From the NCBI GenBank assembly GCA_958451915.1, contig CAUDRX010000130.1:1-6720 (forward strand): 6,720 nucleotides of DNA. The letters are read 5' to 3'. Source of the DNA: an uncultured Peptococcaceae bacterium. GTDB taxonomy: Bacteria; Bacillota; Peptococcia; Peptococcales; Peptococcaceae. The translations under genes were made by a program, and so were the position numbers. The notes beneath the pieces were generated by a model. The model saw only the letters and a list, made by a program, of their open reading frames with translations, made no database searches and was not told where the DNA came from. Below, in pieces: positions 1-6,369 of the stretch (the first letter of the stretch is position 1; every line of letters begins with the position of its first letter).

Positions 1-1629
1 ATCGGCTAGTAATGCCATGTCCCCTTGCTGCATCGTTGCTTGGGCAAACAAACTGCTCAGTGTCACATCCAGCCTGGAAGCTTCGATCCGCTTATCCTGC
101 TGATATTGAGAGAAAAAGTCATCATACACTTCGACAAGCTTGCTCACAAAAAGGGTGCGTCCGCCACTTGATTCCACTTCTTCAATACAAGCAGGCATTG
201 CAGCGAGCACAGAGAGGATGCGGACTTCGTTTTTAGGAAACAGCAAAGGCTTTTGGGCAACTGGCGCTTCGGCCACTTCTGCCTCCGTCTGTGATCTCAT
301 CCGGTGTTGTCCATATCGCCTGAACGAATTCAGCTCGCTCTTGACAGACTGTTCGCTCAAGAACAGGGCATCGGCGGTATAGCGGACTGCCATATCGCAC
401 TCTGCGGGATGCCGCATTTTTGCGAGATAGGGCACCGCTTCGTTCAATATACTGAGCTTATCTTCCATTGAATCCCCAGGAAATTGTTTTTGAAACTGCG
501 CCAGACGAAAAGCAAAACCATTGCTCGCATGCTCCAAAAGTTTTCTGAACGCATCGACACCATAGGCTTTGATATACTCATCCGGGTCTTTTTGTTCAGG
601 GATCGCAAGCACACGCGCTTTCCCCCCCGCCTGCTCGATCAGATCGATGCTCTTTAGCGTAGCACGAATTCCAGCATTATCTCCATCAAAAGCAGTCACA
701 AAGTTATACGAATAACGCATCAAAAGTTTGACCTGATCATCTGTCAGGGCTGTTCCAAGAGGCGCGACTACATTCTCTATCCCCGCCTGATGGCAAGCGA
801 TGACATCCATATAACCTTCGACGATGATCACCTGATCCGCCGCGCGAATGGCCTGCTTCGCGACATCCAGCCCATATACCATTTTGCCCTTATGGAAGAT
901 CGGGCTGTCTGGAGAATTGATATATTTCTGAGGTGCCTTTTCAGCATCAATGATACGTCCACCAAAAGCGATCACACGTCCATTGCCGTCCTTAATAGGG
1001 AACATCAAACGATCACGGAATCGGTCATAGCATCCCTTGGAATTCTTTCGTGGACTGACCAACCCGATCTCGATCAGATCTTCATCCGGTGCTTGTTTTT
1101 TTTTGAGATAGCTGTACAGGCCATCCCAGCCCTCCAGGCAGCCGCCTAGTTTGAACTTTTCTTTCGTCTCATCGCTGATCTGACGTTTCATCAGATAGTC
1201 ATTATAGATCCGTCCCTGAGGTGCATGCAGAACAGCTTGATAATAATAGGTCGCGTATTCATTCCACCTGAGAAGCCGGGCACGTTTTTCATTAGCTCGC
1301 CGGTCACTTTCACTCTGCGGCCTTTCCGGGATCTTCACCCCGGCTTCAGCTGCTAATTTGCGAGCCGCTTCCGGAAAACTTAAATGCTCGATATCCATAA
1401 GAAAGCGAAAAACATTTCCACCTGCATGACAACCAAAGCAATAAAAGATCTGCTTACTCGGTGAAACAGAGAACGACCGCGTTTTTTCATGATGAAAAGG
1501 GCACAAACCGAAATAGTTCTGCCCTTGTTTTTTTAACGGAACATATCGTCCCACTACGTCCACGATATCTGTGCGCGCAATGATCTCATCCAGGATCTCC
1601 TGGGGAATGCGTCCCTTTGATTCACTCAT
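1..1629 (-). CDS. dnaG: DNA primase DnaG (3' end beyond window)
   Basis: DnaG makes the RNA primers for replication and works with the replicative helicase at the fork. The 543 visible codons are open to the window edge, so roughly the last 50-60 residues of a usual ~600-residue primase are missing. The N-terminal zinc-binding domain shows the CHC2 ligands C43-x2-H46 and C64-x2-C67, followed by GGN at 70-72. The catalytic core has the basic DRFRDRLMFPI stretch at 202-212 and GGR at 223-225. The TOPRIM motif EGYMDV is at 271-276 with the catalytic E271, the metal-binding DGDNAG is at 315-320, and a KDPDEYI motif follows. The start at 1629 lies 8 bases after a strong AAAGGAGG. The usual EKTPSF beside the zinc site reads EKTRSF, with Arg at residue 51. 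The gene lies 76 bases after dgt, probably with its own promoter. Identification is very secure. Confidence 0.97.
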   Translation of the reverse strand, partial: MSESKGRIPQEILDEIIARTDIVDVVGRYVPLKKQGQNYFGLCPFHHEKTRSFSVSPSKQIFYCFGCHAGGNVFRFLMDIEHLSFPEAARKLAAEAGVKIPERPQSESDRRANEKRARLLRWNEYATYYYQAVLHAPQGRIYNDYLMKRQISDETKEKFKLGGCLEGWDGLYSYLKKKQAPDEDLIEIGLVSPRKNSKGCYDRFRDRLMFPIKDGNGRVIAFGGRIIDAEKAPQKYINSPDSPIFHKGKMVYGLDVAKQAIRAADQVIIVEGYMDVIACHQAGIENVVAPLGTALTDDQVKLLMRYSYNFVTAFDGDNAGIRATLKSIDLIEQAGGKARVLAIPEQKDPDEYIKAYGVDAFRKLLEHASNGFAFRLAQFQKQFPGDSMEDKLSILNEAVPYLAKMRHPAECDMAVRYTADALFLSEQSVKSELNSFRRYGQHRMRSQTEAEVAEAPVAQKPLLFPKNEVRILSVLAAMPACIEEVESSGGRTLFVSKLVEVYDDFFSQYQQDKRIEASRLDVTLSSLFAQATMQQGDMALLAD

Positions 1630-1637
1630 TGGGCCGG

Positions 1638-1645
1638 CCTCCTTT
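1638..1645 (-). promoter_or_regulatory. Ribosome-binding site of dnaG
   Basis: On the minus strand AAAGGAGG is an extended match to the anti-Shine-Dalgarno and ends 8 bases before the ATG at 1629. It fixes the dnaG start. Its last GG overlaps an 8-base palindrome, GGCCGGCC (1632-1639), which fills most of the spacer. I see no clear hairpin that would hide the site. Confidence 0.85.
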
Positions 1646-1665
1646 CAAAACGCACAACGAACAAC

Positions 1666-1677
1666 GTCGATATCGAC
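1666..1677. repeat. 12-bp perfect palindrome in dnaG leader
   Basis: GTCGATATCGAC is a perfect inverted repeat without a spacer. It lies about 10-21 bases downstream of the -10 element of the predicted dnaG promoter, just after the expected transcription start near 1680. That is a classic operator position, but I recognise no regulator for this sequence and a chance palindrome is possible. The DNA symmetry is seen directly; the operator role is inference. Confidence 0.35.
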
Positions 1678-1686
1678 AGTCGTTTT

Positions 1687-1715
1687 ATTATAGCACTTTT
1701 CATTTTTAAAGTACA
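1687..1715 (-). promoter_or_regulatory. Extended -10 sigma-A-type promoter for dnaG
   Basis: Reading the minus strand, TATAAT at 1692-1687 is a perfect -10 box. It is preceded by TGC (1695-1693), giving the extended -10 motif TGnTATAAT. A weak -35 candidate, TGTACT (1715-1710), lies 17 bases upstream and matches TTGACA at 3 of 6 positions. The predicted start near 1680 gives a leader of about 50 bases before the dnaG ATG. The element overlaps the end of dgt, so dnaG and the genes beyond it could be transcribed independently of dgt. Confidence 0.65.
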
Positions 1716-2761
1716 GTATTTTCATGAATAAATGAACGTGGGATTGTCAGATCCTTGAATAATTCCACACAGTAATTATCCGTCATACCAGAAATATAAT
1801 CTGCCACAGCACGCTCTTTCCCTTCTTTGTCAGCGATCTCCTGGTAAAAAGGCGGCATGTGTTCGACATGCTTCATAAAATGATCAAACAGAAACTCAAC
1901 GATAAAGCTGGCTCGTTCACGTTCCAGGGAACATACTTTGCCCTGATACACTTCGTCAAACATGAAAGAGCGCAAACCCCTAAGCGCAGTATCGATCTCC
2001 TCGCTGAAAGAGAGGATCCGTTCCCCTTTCCAATCCGGCGAAAGGATCTTCTGTCCTTGTGCGATCAGGTCATTGACCAGCACAGTAATACGATCACTCA
2101 GGTTATGACCGAGAACATCCGTATAAGCCTCTGGCAAGTCTTGCTCTGAAAAGATATTTGCGCGGATGGTATCATCAATATCATGCTGCACATAGGCAAT
2201 CTTGTCACTGTAACGAATGATCTGACCTTCCAATGTCGCCGCATGCGTCTCATTTTGACTGAAACCACTGTGGTGCAGCACCCCATCCAACACTTCCCAG
2301 GACAGATTCAGCCCCCTCTTATCCCCATGCCGCTCGATCTTAGAAAGCACCCGCACGCTGTTAACATTATGCTTAAAGCCATTTGGCATGCAGGAATTGA
2401 GCACCGTCTCTCCACAATGAGCAAACGGTGTATGCCCCACATCATGTGCCAGCGCGATCGCTTCGATCAGGTCACAGTTCAAGCACAGCGCACGTCCTAT
2501 GGTCTTTGCGATCTGATTAACTTCAAGAGTATGCGTCAGGCGCGTACGATAATGATCATTACCAGGCGATATATACACCTGTGTTTTATGCTTCAGACGC
2601 CGGAACGCCTTCGAATGAATCACCCGATCACGGTCCCGCATGTAGCACGTTCGCACATCATCTTCCCTCTCTGGAATGCGTCTGCCTTTACTCTCATCAG
2701 AGAATGCCGCCTGTGGCGAAAACATCATCCGCTCCTGCGCTTCTATCATTTCCCGGATCAT
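1706..2761 (-). CDS. dgt: dNTP triphosphohydrolase, HD superfamily (dGTPase-like)
   Basis: This 351-residue protein belongs to the dGTPase-like HD-domain hydrolases, cytoplasmic enzymes that split dNTPs into deoxynucleoside and triphosphate and help set the dNTP pool. The family N-terminus is recognisable: SKAFRRLKHKTQV at 50-62, then RTRLTHTLEV at 72-81. The metal site is H77, H106-D107 within AHDVGHTPF (105-113), and an aspartate in the SDKIAY stretch (D186), followed by HDIDD at 193-197. Length is in the normal range for the shorter, non-proteobacterial branch, which is often described as accepting several dNTPs; substrate choice cannot be read from sequence. The ATG at 2761 lies 9 bases after GAAGGAGG (2771-2778). 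It is the first gene after the ppdK terminator and precedes dnaG in the same direction, which suits a replication-linked pair. The family call is secure; exact specificity is not. Confidence 0.93.
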   Translation of the reverse strand: MIREMIEAQERMMFSPQAAFSDESKGRRIPEREDDVRTCYMRDRDRVIHSKAFRRLKHKTQVYISPGNDHYRTRLTHTLEVNQIAKTIGRALCLNCDLIEAIALAHDVGHTPFAHCGETVLNSCMPNGFKHNVNSVRVLSKIERHGDKRGLNLSWEVLDGVLHHSGFSQNETHAATLEGQIIRYSDKIAYVQHDIDDTIRANIFSEQDLPEAYTDVLGHNLSDRITVLVNDLIAQGQKILSPDWKGERILSFSEEIDTALRGLRSFMFDEVYQGKVCSLERERASFIVEFLFDHFMKHVEHMPPFYQEIADKEGKERAVADYISGMTDNYCVELFKDLTIPRSFIHENTVL

Positions 2762-2797
2762 GGACCATTGCCTCCTTCACAGATTTTTCCTGCTTTC

Positions 2798-2826
2798 ATC
2801 TTATCGCATCCTGATGCTTATGAAAA
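2798..2826 (-). promoter_or_regulatory. Candidate promoter for dgt
   Basis: On the minus strand TTTTCA (2826-2821, 4 of 6 to the -35 consensus) is followed after 17 bases by TAAGAT (2803-2798, 4 of 6 to the -10 consensus). It is the best pair I see between the ppdK terminator and the dgt start, and some promoter is expected there because the hairpin should block readthrough. Its -35 overlaps the T-rich tail of the terminator. The match is modest. Confidence 0.35.
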
Positions 2827-2830
2827 TATA

Positions 2831-2873
2831 AAAAGGGATATTTTACCACAAGAAATGGTAAAATATCCCTTTT
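2831..2873 (-). terminator. Intrinsic terminator after ppdK operon
   Basis: A perfect 17-bp inverted repeat (arms 2831-2847 and 2857-2873) surrounds a 9-base loop. It begins 20 bases after the ppdK stop. Read on the minus strand, the 3' arm ends in CCCTTTT and continues into TATATTTT, giving the U-rich tail of a Rho-independent terminator. The arms are AT-rich apart from GGG/CCC and GG/CC. The A/T ends make it symmetric, so it could also act on the other strand, though no plus-strand gene approaches it. Confidence 0.9.
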
Positions 2874-2893
2874 CTACTTACAACTGAACAGAC

Positions 2894-4114
2894 TCAGCGA
2901 GGATTCTTGATCTGCGCCTGCGCCGCAGCGACACGAGCGATCGGCACACGGTATGGCGAGCAGCTGACAAAAGTCAGACCTGCTTCATGGCAGAACTCAA
3001 CAGAACTTGGCTCACCGCCATGCTCACCGCAGATGCCCCATGTGAGGGTATCTTTGACAGCACTGCCGTGTTCAACTGCATATTTTACAAGGAAGCCGAC
3101 AGCCTTACGGTCGAGGACAGCAAATGGATTGTCTTTGAGAATCTTCTTCTCAAGATAGGTCGGCATAAACTTACCCTCAGCATCATCACGAGAGAACCCA
3201 AGCGTCGTCTGAGTCAGATCATTGGTACCAAAGGTGAAGAAATCACAGTATGCTGCGATCTCATCAATCGTCAGGCAGGCACGTGGGAGTTCAAGCATTG
3301 CCCCCACTTTATATGGGATCTCGATCCCCTGTTCCTGCATCACAGCCTGTGCAACACCATCAATCTCGGCACGTAAGATCTCGACTTCTTTGGAATCGAT
3401 AACCAGCGGGATCTCGATCTCAACATGGATGTCTTTTCCTTCTTTGATCAATTGCGCCGTAGCCTGGAGGATCGCACGCGCTTGCATTCTATAGATATCT
3501 GGATAAGAAACGCCCAAACGGCAGCCGCGATGACCGAGCATCGGGTTCATCTCATGCAGCGAACGGACTTTCTTGAGCAAAACTTCTTTTTCCTCGATGA
3601 CAGCCGGATCCCCACCAGTATGCTTCAGATCATTGATCTCAAGCATCAATTTTTCCATGTTAGGCAAGAATTCATGCAATGGTGGGTCAAGCAGACGAAT
3701 GGTCGTTGGCAGCCCCTGCATCGCATCAAGGATACCATAAAAGTCCGATTGCTGGAATTCGAGCAGTTTAGCCAGTGGTTCCTTGCGTGCTTCTTCATCT
3801 TCTGCAAGGATCATTTCCTGAACGATCGGCAGGCGTTCCACTTCCATGAACATGTGCTCCGTACGGCACAGCCCAATACCAGTTGCTCCAAATTCACGGG
3901 CTTTTTTAGCATCGCGTGGATTGTCCGCATTTGCATGAACTTCCATTCCGCCTTCCTGAGCCAGCTCTTCGCTCCATGCAAGGATCTGCTGGAAATCGTC
4001 ACTGAGCTCTGGTGCGATGACCGGTACTTCCCCCAGCATCACATTCCCATTTGAACCGTCGATCGTGATGACATCGTCCTTCTTGAGAGTGAGACCCCCC
4101 ACCTGGATGGTCAT
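2894..4114 (-). CDS. ppdK: PPDK C-terminal part: PEP/pyruvate-binding barrel
   Basis: This frame holds the downstream part of the split dikinase, 406 residues counted from the ATG at 4114. It begins with MTIQVGGLTLKKDD, the last strands of the phosphohistidine domain, and continues into the PEP-utilising TIM barrel. Active-site signatures are present: GLCRTEHMF with its arginine, RLLDPPLHEFLP, GHRGCRLG, FGTNDLTQ (metal and substrate binding), and CGEHGG with the catalytic cysteine at residue 362. The protein ends in the usual SCSPYRVPIARVAAAQ region. No Shine-Dalgarno precedes the ATG at 4114, so independent translation is doubtful; that methionine is probably just the first in-frame one after the lesion. 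The barrel alone would lack ATP binding and the swivelling histidine. Confidence 0.85.
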   Translation of the reverse strand: MTIQVGGLTLKKDDVITIDGSNGNVMLGEVPVIAPELSDDFQQILAWSEELAQEGGMEVHANADNPRDAKKAREFGATGIGLCRTEHMFMEVERLPIVQEMILAEDEEARKEPLAKLLEFQQSDFYGILDAMQGLPTTIRLLDPPLHEFLPNMEKLMLEINDLKHTGGDPAVIEEKEVLLKKVRSLHEMNPMLGHRGCRLGVSYPDIYRMQARAILQATAQLIKEGKDIHVEIEIPLVIDSKEVEILRAEIDGVAQAVMQEQGIEIPYKVGAMLELPRACLTIDEIAAYCDFFTFGTNDLTQTTLGFSRDDAEGKFMPTYLEKKILKDNPFAVLDRKAVGFLVKYAVEHGSAVKDTLTWGICGEHGGEPSSVEFCHEAGLTFVSCSPYRVPIARVAAAQAQIKNPR

Positions 4115-5546
4115 GATCCAGATCGAGTTTCAGCGCATCACAGCCGCAAACACAGCAACGACCCATACCACGGGCGACAACAGCAGCATGGCTGGTCATA
4201 CCGCCACGACTGGTAAGTACCCCCTGTGCAGTGACGATCCCATGAATGTCATCAGGCGTCGTCTCATTACGAACGAGAATGACTTTTTCTCCTTTATTGC
4301 CACGTGCTTCTGCTTCGTCGGCATTAAAAACAATATGCCCACAAGCAGCACCAGGAGAGGCTGGCAAACCGGTCGCGATCACTTTGACCTCTGCCTTTGG
4401 ATCGATACTTGGATGCAGCAACTGATCCAACTGATTAGCATCCACACGCATCACAGCAGTATTGCGATCGATCAAACCTTCTTTATACATATCCACAGCA
4501 CATTTGACTGCAGCGGCAGTCGTACGTTTTGCATTACGACATTGCAGCATATAAAGTTTGCCATTTTCGATGGTAAACTCAATATCCTGCATATCCGTGT
4601 AATGCTTCTCCAACAGTTCACAGGTATCCGTAAACTGCTTGAATGCTTCAGGAAGATCCTCCGCAAGACGTGAAATATGCTGCGGCGTACGCACACCAGA
4701 AACAACATCTTCACCCTGCGCATTGATCAGATATTCTCCGTAAAGCTCTTTAACGCCTGTAGCAGGGTTGCGGGTAAACGCAACACCAGTCCCGGAGGTT
4801 GGCCCCATATTCCCGAATACCATCGATTGCACGTTGACCGCAGTCCCTATATCATCAGGGATCTTATTGATACGACGATAAACAATGGCACGGTTATTAC
4901 CCCACGAATCAAACACAGCAGTAATAGCCATGACCAACTGTTCTTTTGGATCCTGTGGGAAGTCGATGCCTTTTTCCTTTGCTACAACGCCCTTATAAAG
5001 TTCAATAAGCGTTTTTAAGCTGTCTGCGTTGAGTTCGTAATCGTCCTTGACTCCCTGATCAGATTTGATCTTTTCAATAATATTATCAAATTTATAGGAA
5101 TCAACGCCCATGACAACGTTCGCATACATCTGGATGAAACGACGATAGCAATCAAGTGCAAAGCGTTCGTCGCCAGTGAGCTTGGCGAAACCTTTCACTG
5201 TCACATCATTCAAACCAAGGTTAAGGACGGTATCCATCATCCCCGGCATAGAGATGGCAGCACCAGAGCGAACGGAAACGAGCAGTGGATTTTCTGTATC
5301 GCCAAATTTCTTCCCAGTCGTTTCTTCAAGCTTATGTAAAGCTTCCCAGGCTTCATCCAAAAGCCCTTCCGGAAGTTTATGCCCAGCAGTGAAGAATTCG
5401 TTGCAGGCTTCCGTAGAAATGGTAAAGCCCTGTGGAACGGGAAGACCAATATTGGTCATTTCAGCCAGATTTGCACCTTTACCGCCGAGAAGGGCGCGCA
5501 TATCTTTGTTGCCTTCATGGAACAAATAAACAAATTTTTTAGCCAA
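3999..5546 (-). CDS. ppdK: PPDK N-terminal part: ATP-grasp and catalytic His
   Basis: From the TTG at 5546 this frame encodes 515 residues. The first 477 are genuine PPDK and the last 38 are out-of-frame residues before a stop at 3999. The N-terminal ATP-binding domain carries GGKGANLAEM near residue 21, SVRSGAAISMPGMMDT, and the QDIEFTIENGKLYMLQCRNAKRT region that supplies the acidic and glutamine ATP ligands. The phosphohistidine loop SRGGMTSHAAVVARG puts the catalytic histidine at residue 453, against 455 in C. symbiosum. The threonine two residues earlier, the known target of the regulatory kinase, is at 451. The tail after LDLD has no family resemblance. An N-terminal product could at best bind ATP and perhaps phosphorylate itself, not form PEP. 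Confidence 0.85.
   Translation of the reverse strand: MAKKFVYLFHEGNKDMRALLGGKGANLAEMTNIGLPVPQGFTISTEACNEFFTAGHKLPEGLLDEAWEALHKLEETTGKKFGDTENPLLVSVRSGAAISMPGMMDTVLNLGLNDVTVKGFAKLTGDERFALDCYRRFIQMYANVVMGVDSYKFDNIIEKIKSDQGVKDDYELNADSLKTLIELYKGVVAKEKGIDFPQDPKEQLVMAITAVFDSWGNNRAIVYRRINKIPDDIGTAVNVQSMVFGNMGPTSGTGVAFTRNPATGVKELYGEYLINAQGEDVVSGVRTPQHISRLAEDLPEAFKQFTDTCELLEKHYTDMQDIEFTIENGKLYMLQCRNAKRTTAAAVKCAVDMYKEGLIDRNTAVMRVDANQLDQLLHPSIDPKAEVKVIATGLPASPGAACGHIVFNADEAEARGNKGEKVILVRNETTPDDIHGIVTAQGVLTSRGGMTSHAAVVARGMGRCCVCGCDALKLDLDHDHPGGGSHSQEGRCHHDRRFKWECDAGGSTGHRTRAQ
4103..4121. other. Frameshift site in ppdK, within a quasi-palindrome
   Basis: Frame one reads CDALKLDLD down to 4116 and frame two resumes as MTIQVGG from 4114, so the sequence carries either one extra base or two missing bases here. 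Compared with the C. symbiosum protein as I recall it, one residue is wanted between LDLD and MTIQ, which favours a 2-base loss. The site lies in CTGGATGGTCATGATCCAG on the plus strand, whose 6-base ends are complementary around a 7-base loop. A run of six C at 4095-4100 is an alternative error site, but a correction there would leave HDHPGG in place of the family-like strand MTIQVGG. Confidence 0.7.
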
Positions 5547-6369
5547 TGATATTCTCTCCTCTGCCATAGTATATTTGTAGAATAACGCTTGCCGTTTCTT
5601 CTACAGCTTTATGAGTTACATCAATAATAGGACAGCCTACACGTTTCATGATCTTTTCTGCATAATCCAGCTCGTCCAGAATCCGCGCAAGATCCGTATA
5701 GTCTGTTGGACTAGCAACACCTAACCCTTTGACGCGTTCTGTTCGAATTTCCCCTAAGATGTCTGGCTGAATCGTCAGACCAATAACCTTATGCTTTGGA
5801 ATCTCAAACAAACGCTCATTAACCTTCACTTCCGGCACCAAAGGAACATTTGCAACCTTAATGCCTCGATACGCCATATACATCGAGAGCGGTGTTTTTG
5901 ATGTTCTGGAAACACCGATCAGAACAAGATCTGCTGAATTGATACCCGTGACATCCTTGCCATCATCATACTTGATAGCAAATTCCATCGCCTCGATCTT
6001 TTTGAAATAGCTCTCATCCATTCGCTGGACCAAACCCGGACGCCCCGCAGGCATCATGCCCGTCAAAGCTTCAAAAGCTTTGAATGGAGTATCCAAAACA
6101 TCAAAGTACTGGATACCATGCGAACGGCAGAATTCGATCACATATTGACGCAGAGAATCAACCACCAGTGTGAACACCAGAATACTGGACAAAGGGTCGA
6201 TCTGCTTCAGCACTTCAGAAATATAAGTGTCATCTTCAACAAACGGAATATGTTTGTATGCAACTTCAATCCCAGGAAACTGATTGGCTGCCGCACGTGC
6301 AACATACTGTGCAGTCTCACCCACAGAATCCGACAAGATATAAACGGAAATCCTTTGGTTCTGCGTCAT
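5539..6369 (-). CDS. yqfL: Pyruvate, phosphate dikinase regulatory protein (PDRP, DUF299)
   Basis: This protein (276 residues from the ATG at 6369) is the bifunctional PPDK regulator. It inactivates PPDK with an ADP-dependent threonine kinase activity and reactivates it with a phosphate-dependent, pyrophosphate-forming phosphorylase activity. The family hallmarks are present: ILSDSVGETAQ near the N-terminus, the nucleotide-binding loop GVSRTSKTPLS at about 152-162, KVANVPLVPEV after it, and the C-terminal DVTHKAVEETA. Length matches the ~270-residue family. Related proteins regulate PEP synthase instead, but the directly following ppdK settles the likely target. An in-frame GTG three bases upstream (6372) is also possible; AGGAG at 6384-6380 lies 10 bases from the ATG and 7 from the GTG. 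The ATG overlaps the stop of the preceding gene (TGATG), and this gene's own stop lies inside the start of ppdK, so the three are likely translationally coupled. Confidence 0.93.
   Translation of the reverse strand: MTQNQRISVYILSDSVGETAQYVARAAANQFPGIEVAYKHIPFVEDDTYISEVLKQIDPLSSILVFTLVVDSLRQYVIEFCRSHGIQYFDVLDTPFKAFEALTGMMPAGRPGLVQRMDESYFKKIEAMEFAIKYDDGKDVTGINSADLVLIGVSRTSKTPLSMYMAYRGIKVANVPLVPEVKVNERLFEIPKHKVIGLTIQPDILGEIRTERVKGLGVASPTDYTDLARILDELDYAEKIMKRVGCPIIDVTHKAVEETASVILQIYYGRGENIIG
5553..5562 (-). promoter_or_regulatory. Ribosome-binding site deciding the ppdK TTG start
   Basis: AGAGGAGAGA on the minus strand lies inside the end of the PDRP gene. Its GGAG core is 9 bases before the TTG at 5546. 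The in-frame ATG at 5567 lies upstream of this site and has no Shine-Dalgarno of its own, so it is probably not the start. Confidence 0.75.

Larger units (their letters stand above)
2894..5546 (-). pseudogene. ppdK: Pyruvate, phosphate dikinase gene, frameshifted
   Basis: Intact PPDK reversibly converts pyruvate, ATP and phosphate to PEP, AMP and pyrophosphate, and in anaerobes often runs in the glycolytic direction. Read with one frame change near 4115, the locus encodes about 883-884 residues, close to the ~874 of the Clostridium symbiosum enzyme recalled from memory. The order is an N-terminal ATP-grasp domain, a central phosphohistidine domain and a C-terminal PEP/pyruvate-binding TIM barrel. 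The lesion falls in the phosphohistidine domain, 24 residues after the catalytic histidine. The two halves show no other damage, so the change is recent or technical. The TTG start at 5546 is preferred over the ATG at 5567: the TTG gives MAKKFVYLFHEGN, like the family N-terminus, and has a good ribosome-binding site. It is the last gene of the operon with its own regulator upstream. Type is marked pseudogene because one unbroken product cannot be read as sequenced. Confidence 0.88.

Noticed and set aside
1081..1110. Nine-T and seven-C runs in dnaG (near 1095 and 622) as possible frameshift sites
   Set aside because: The primase frame stays continuous through both runs (LKKKQ and AGGKA), so no frame change is present.
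790..1149. Plus-strand open frame opposite dnaG
   Set aside because: It mirrors the TOPRIM core of primase on the minus strand, which is unmistakable.
1647..1680. Gram-positive LexA box (CGAACnnnnGTTCG) before dnaG
   Set aside because: Only one half-site, GTTCG/CGAAC, is present; the other half is absent at the required spacing on either strand.
2766..2768. Upstream out-of-frame ATG just before dgt
   Set aside because: It lies only 2 bases from the Shine-Dalgarno and is not in the dgt frame. The ATG at 2761 has normal spacing and gives the family N-terminus.
2183..2887. Plus-strand open frame of 234 codons opposite dgt
   Set aside because: It lies antisense to a well-conserved gene, runs through the terminator hairpin, and its protein resembles no family I know. 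It is a by-product of codon use on the other strand.
4095..4130. Programmed ribosomal frameshift in ppdK
   Set aside because: No recognised slippery sequence (such as CUU-UGA or an A/U heptamer) or stop codon sits at the junction, and PPDK is not known to use recoding.
3425..4673. Two long plus-strand open frames (3425-4054 and 4017-4673) opposite ppdK
   Set aside because: Both are antisense to conserved PPDK sequence, lack ribosome-binding sites that I can see, and show no recognisable domains.
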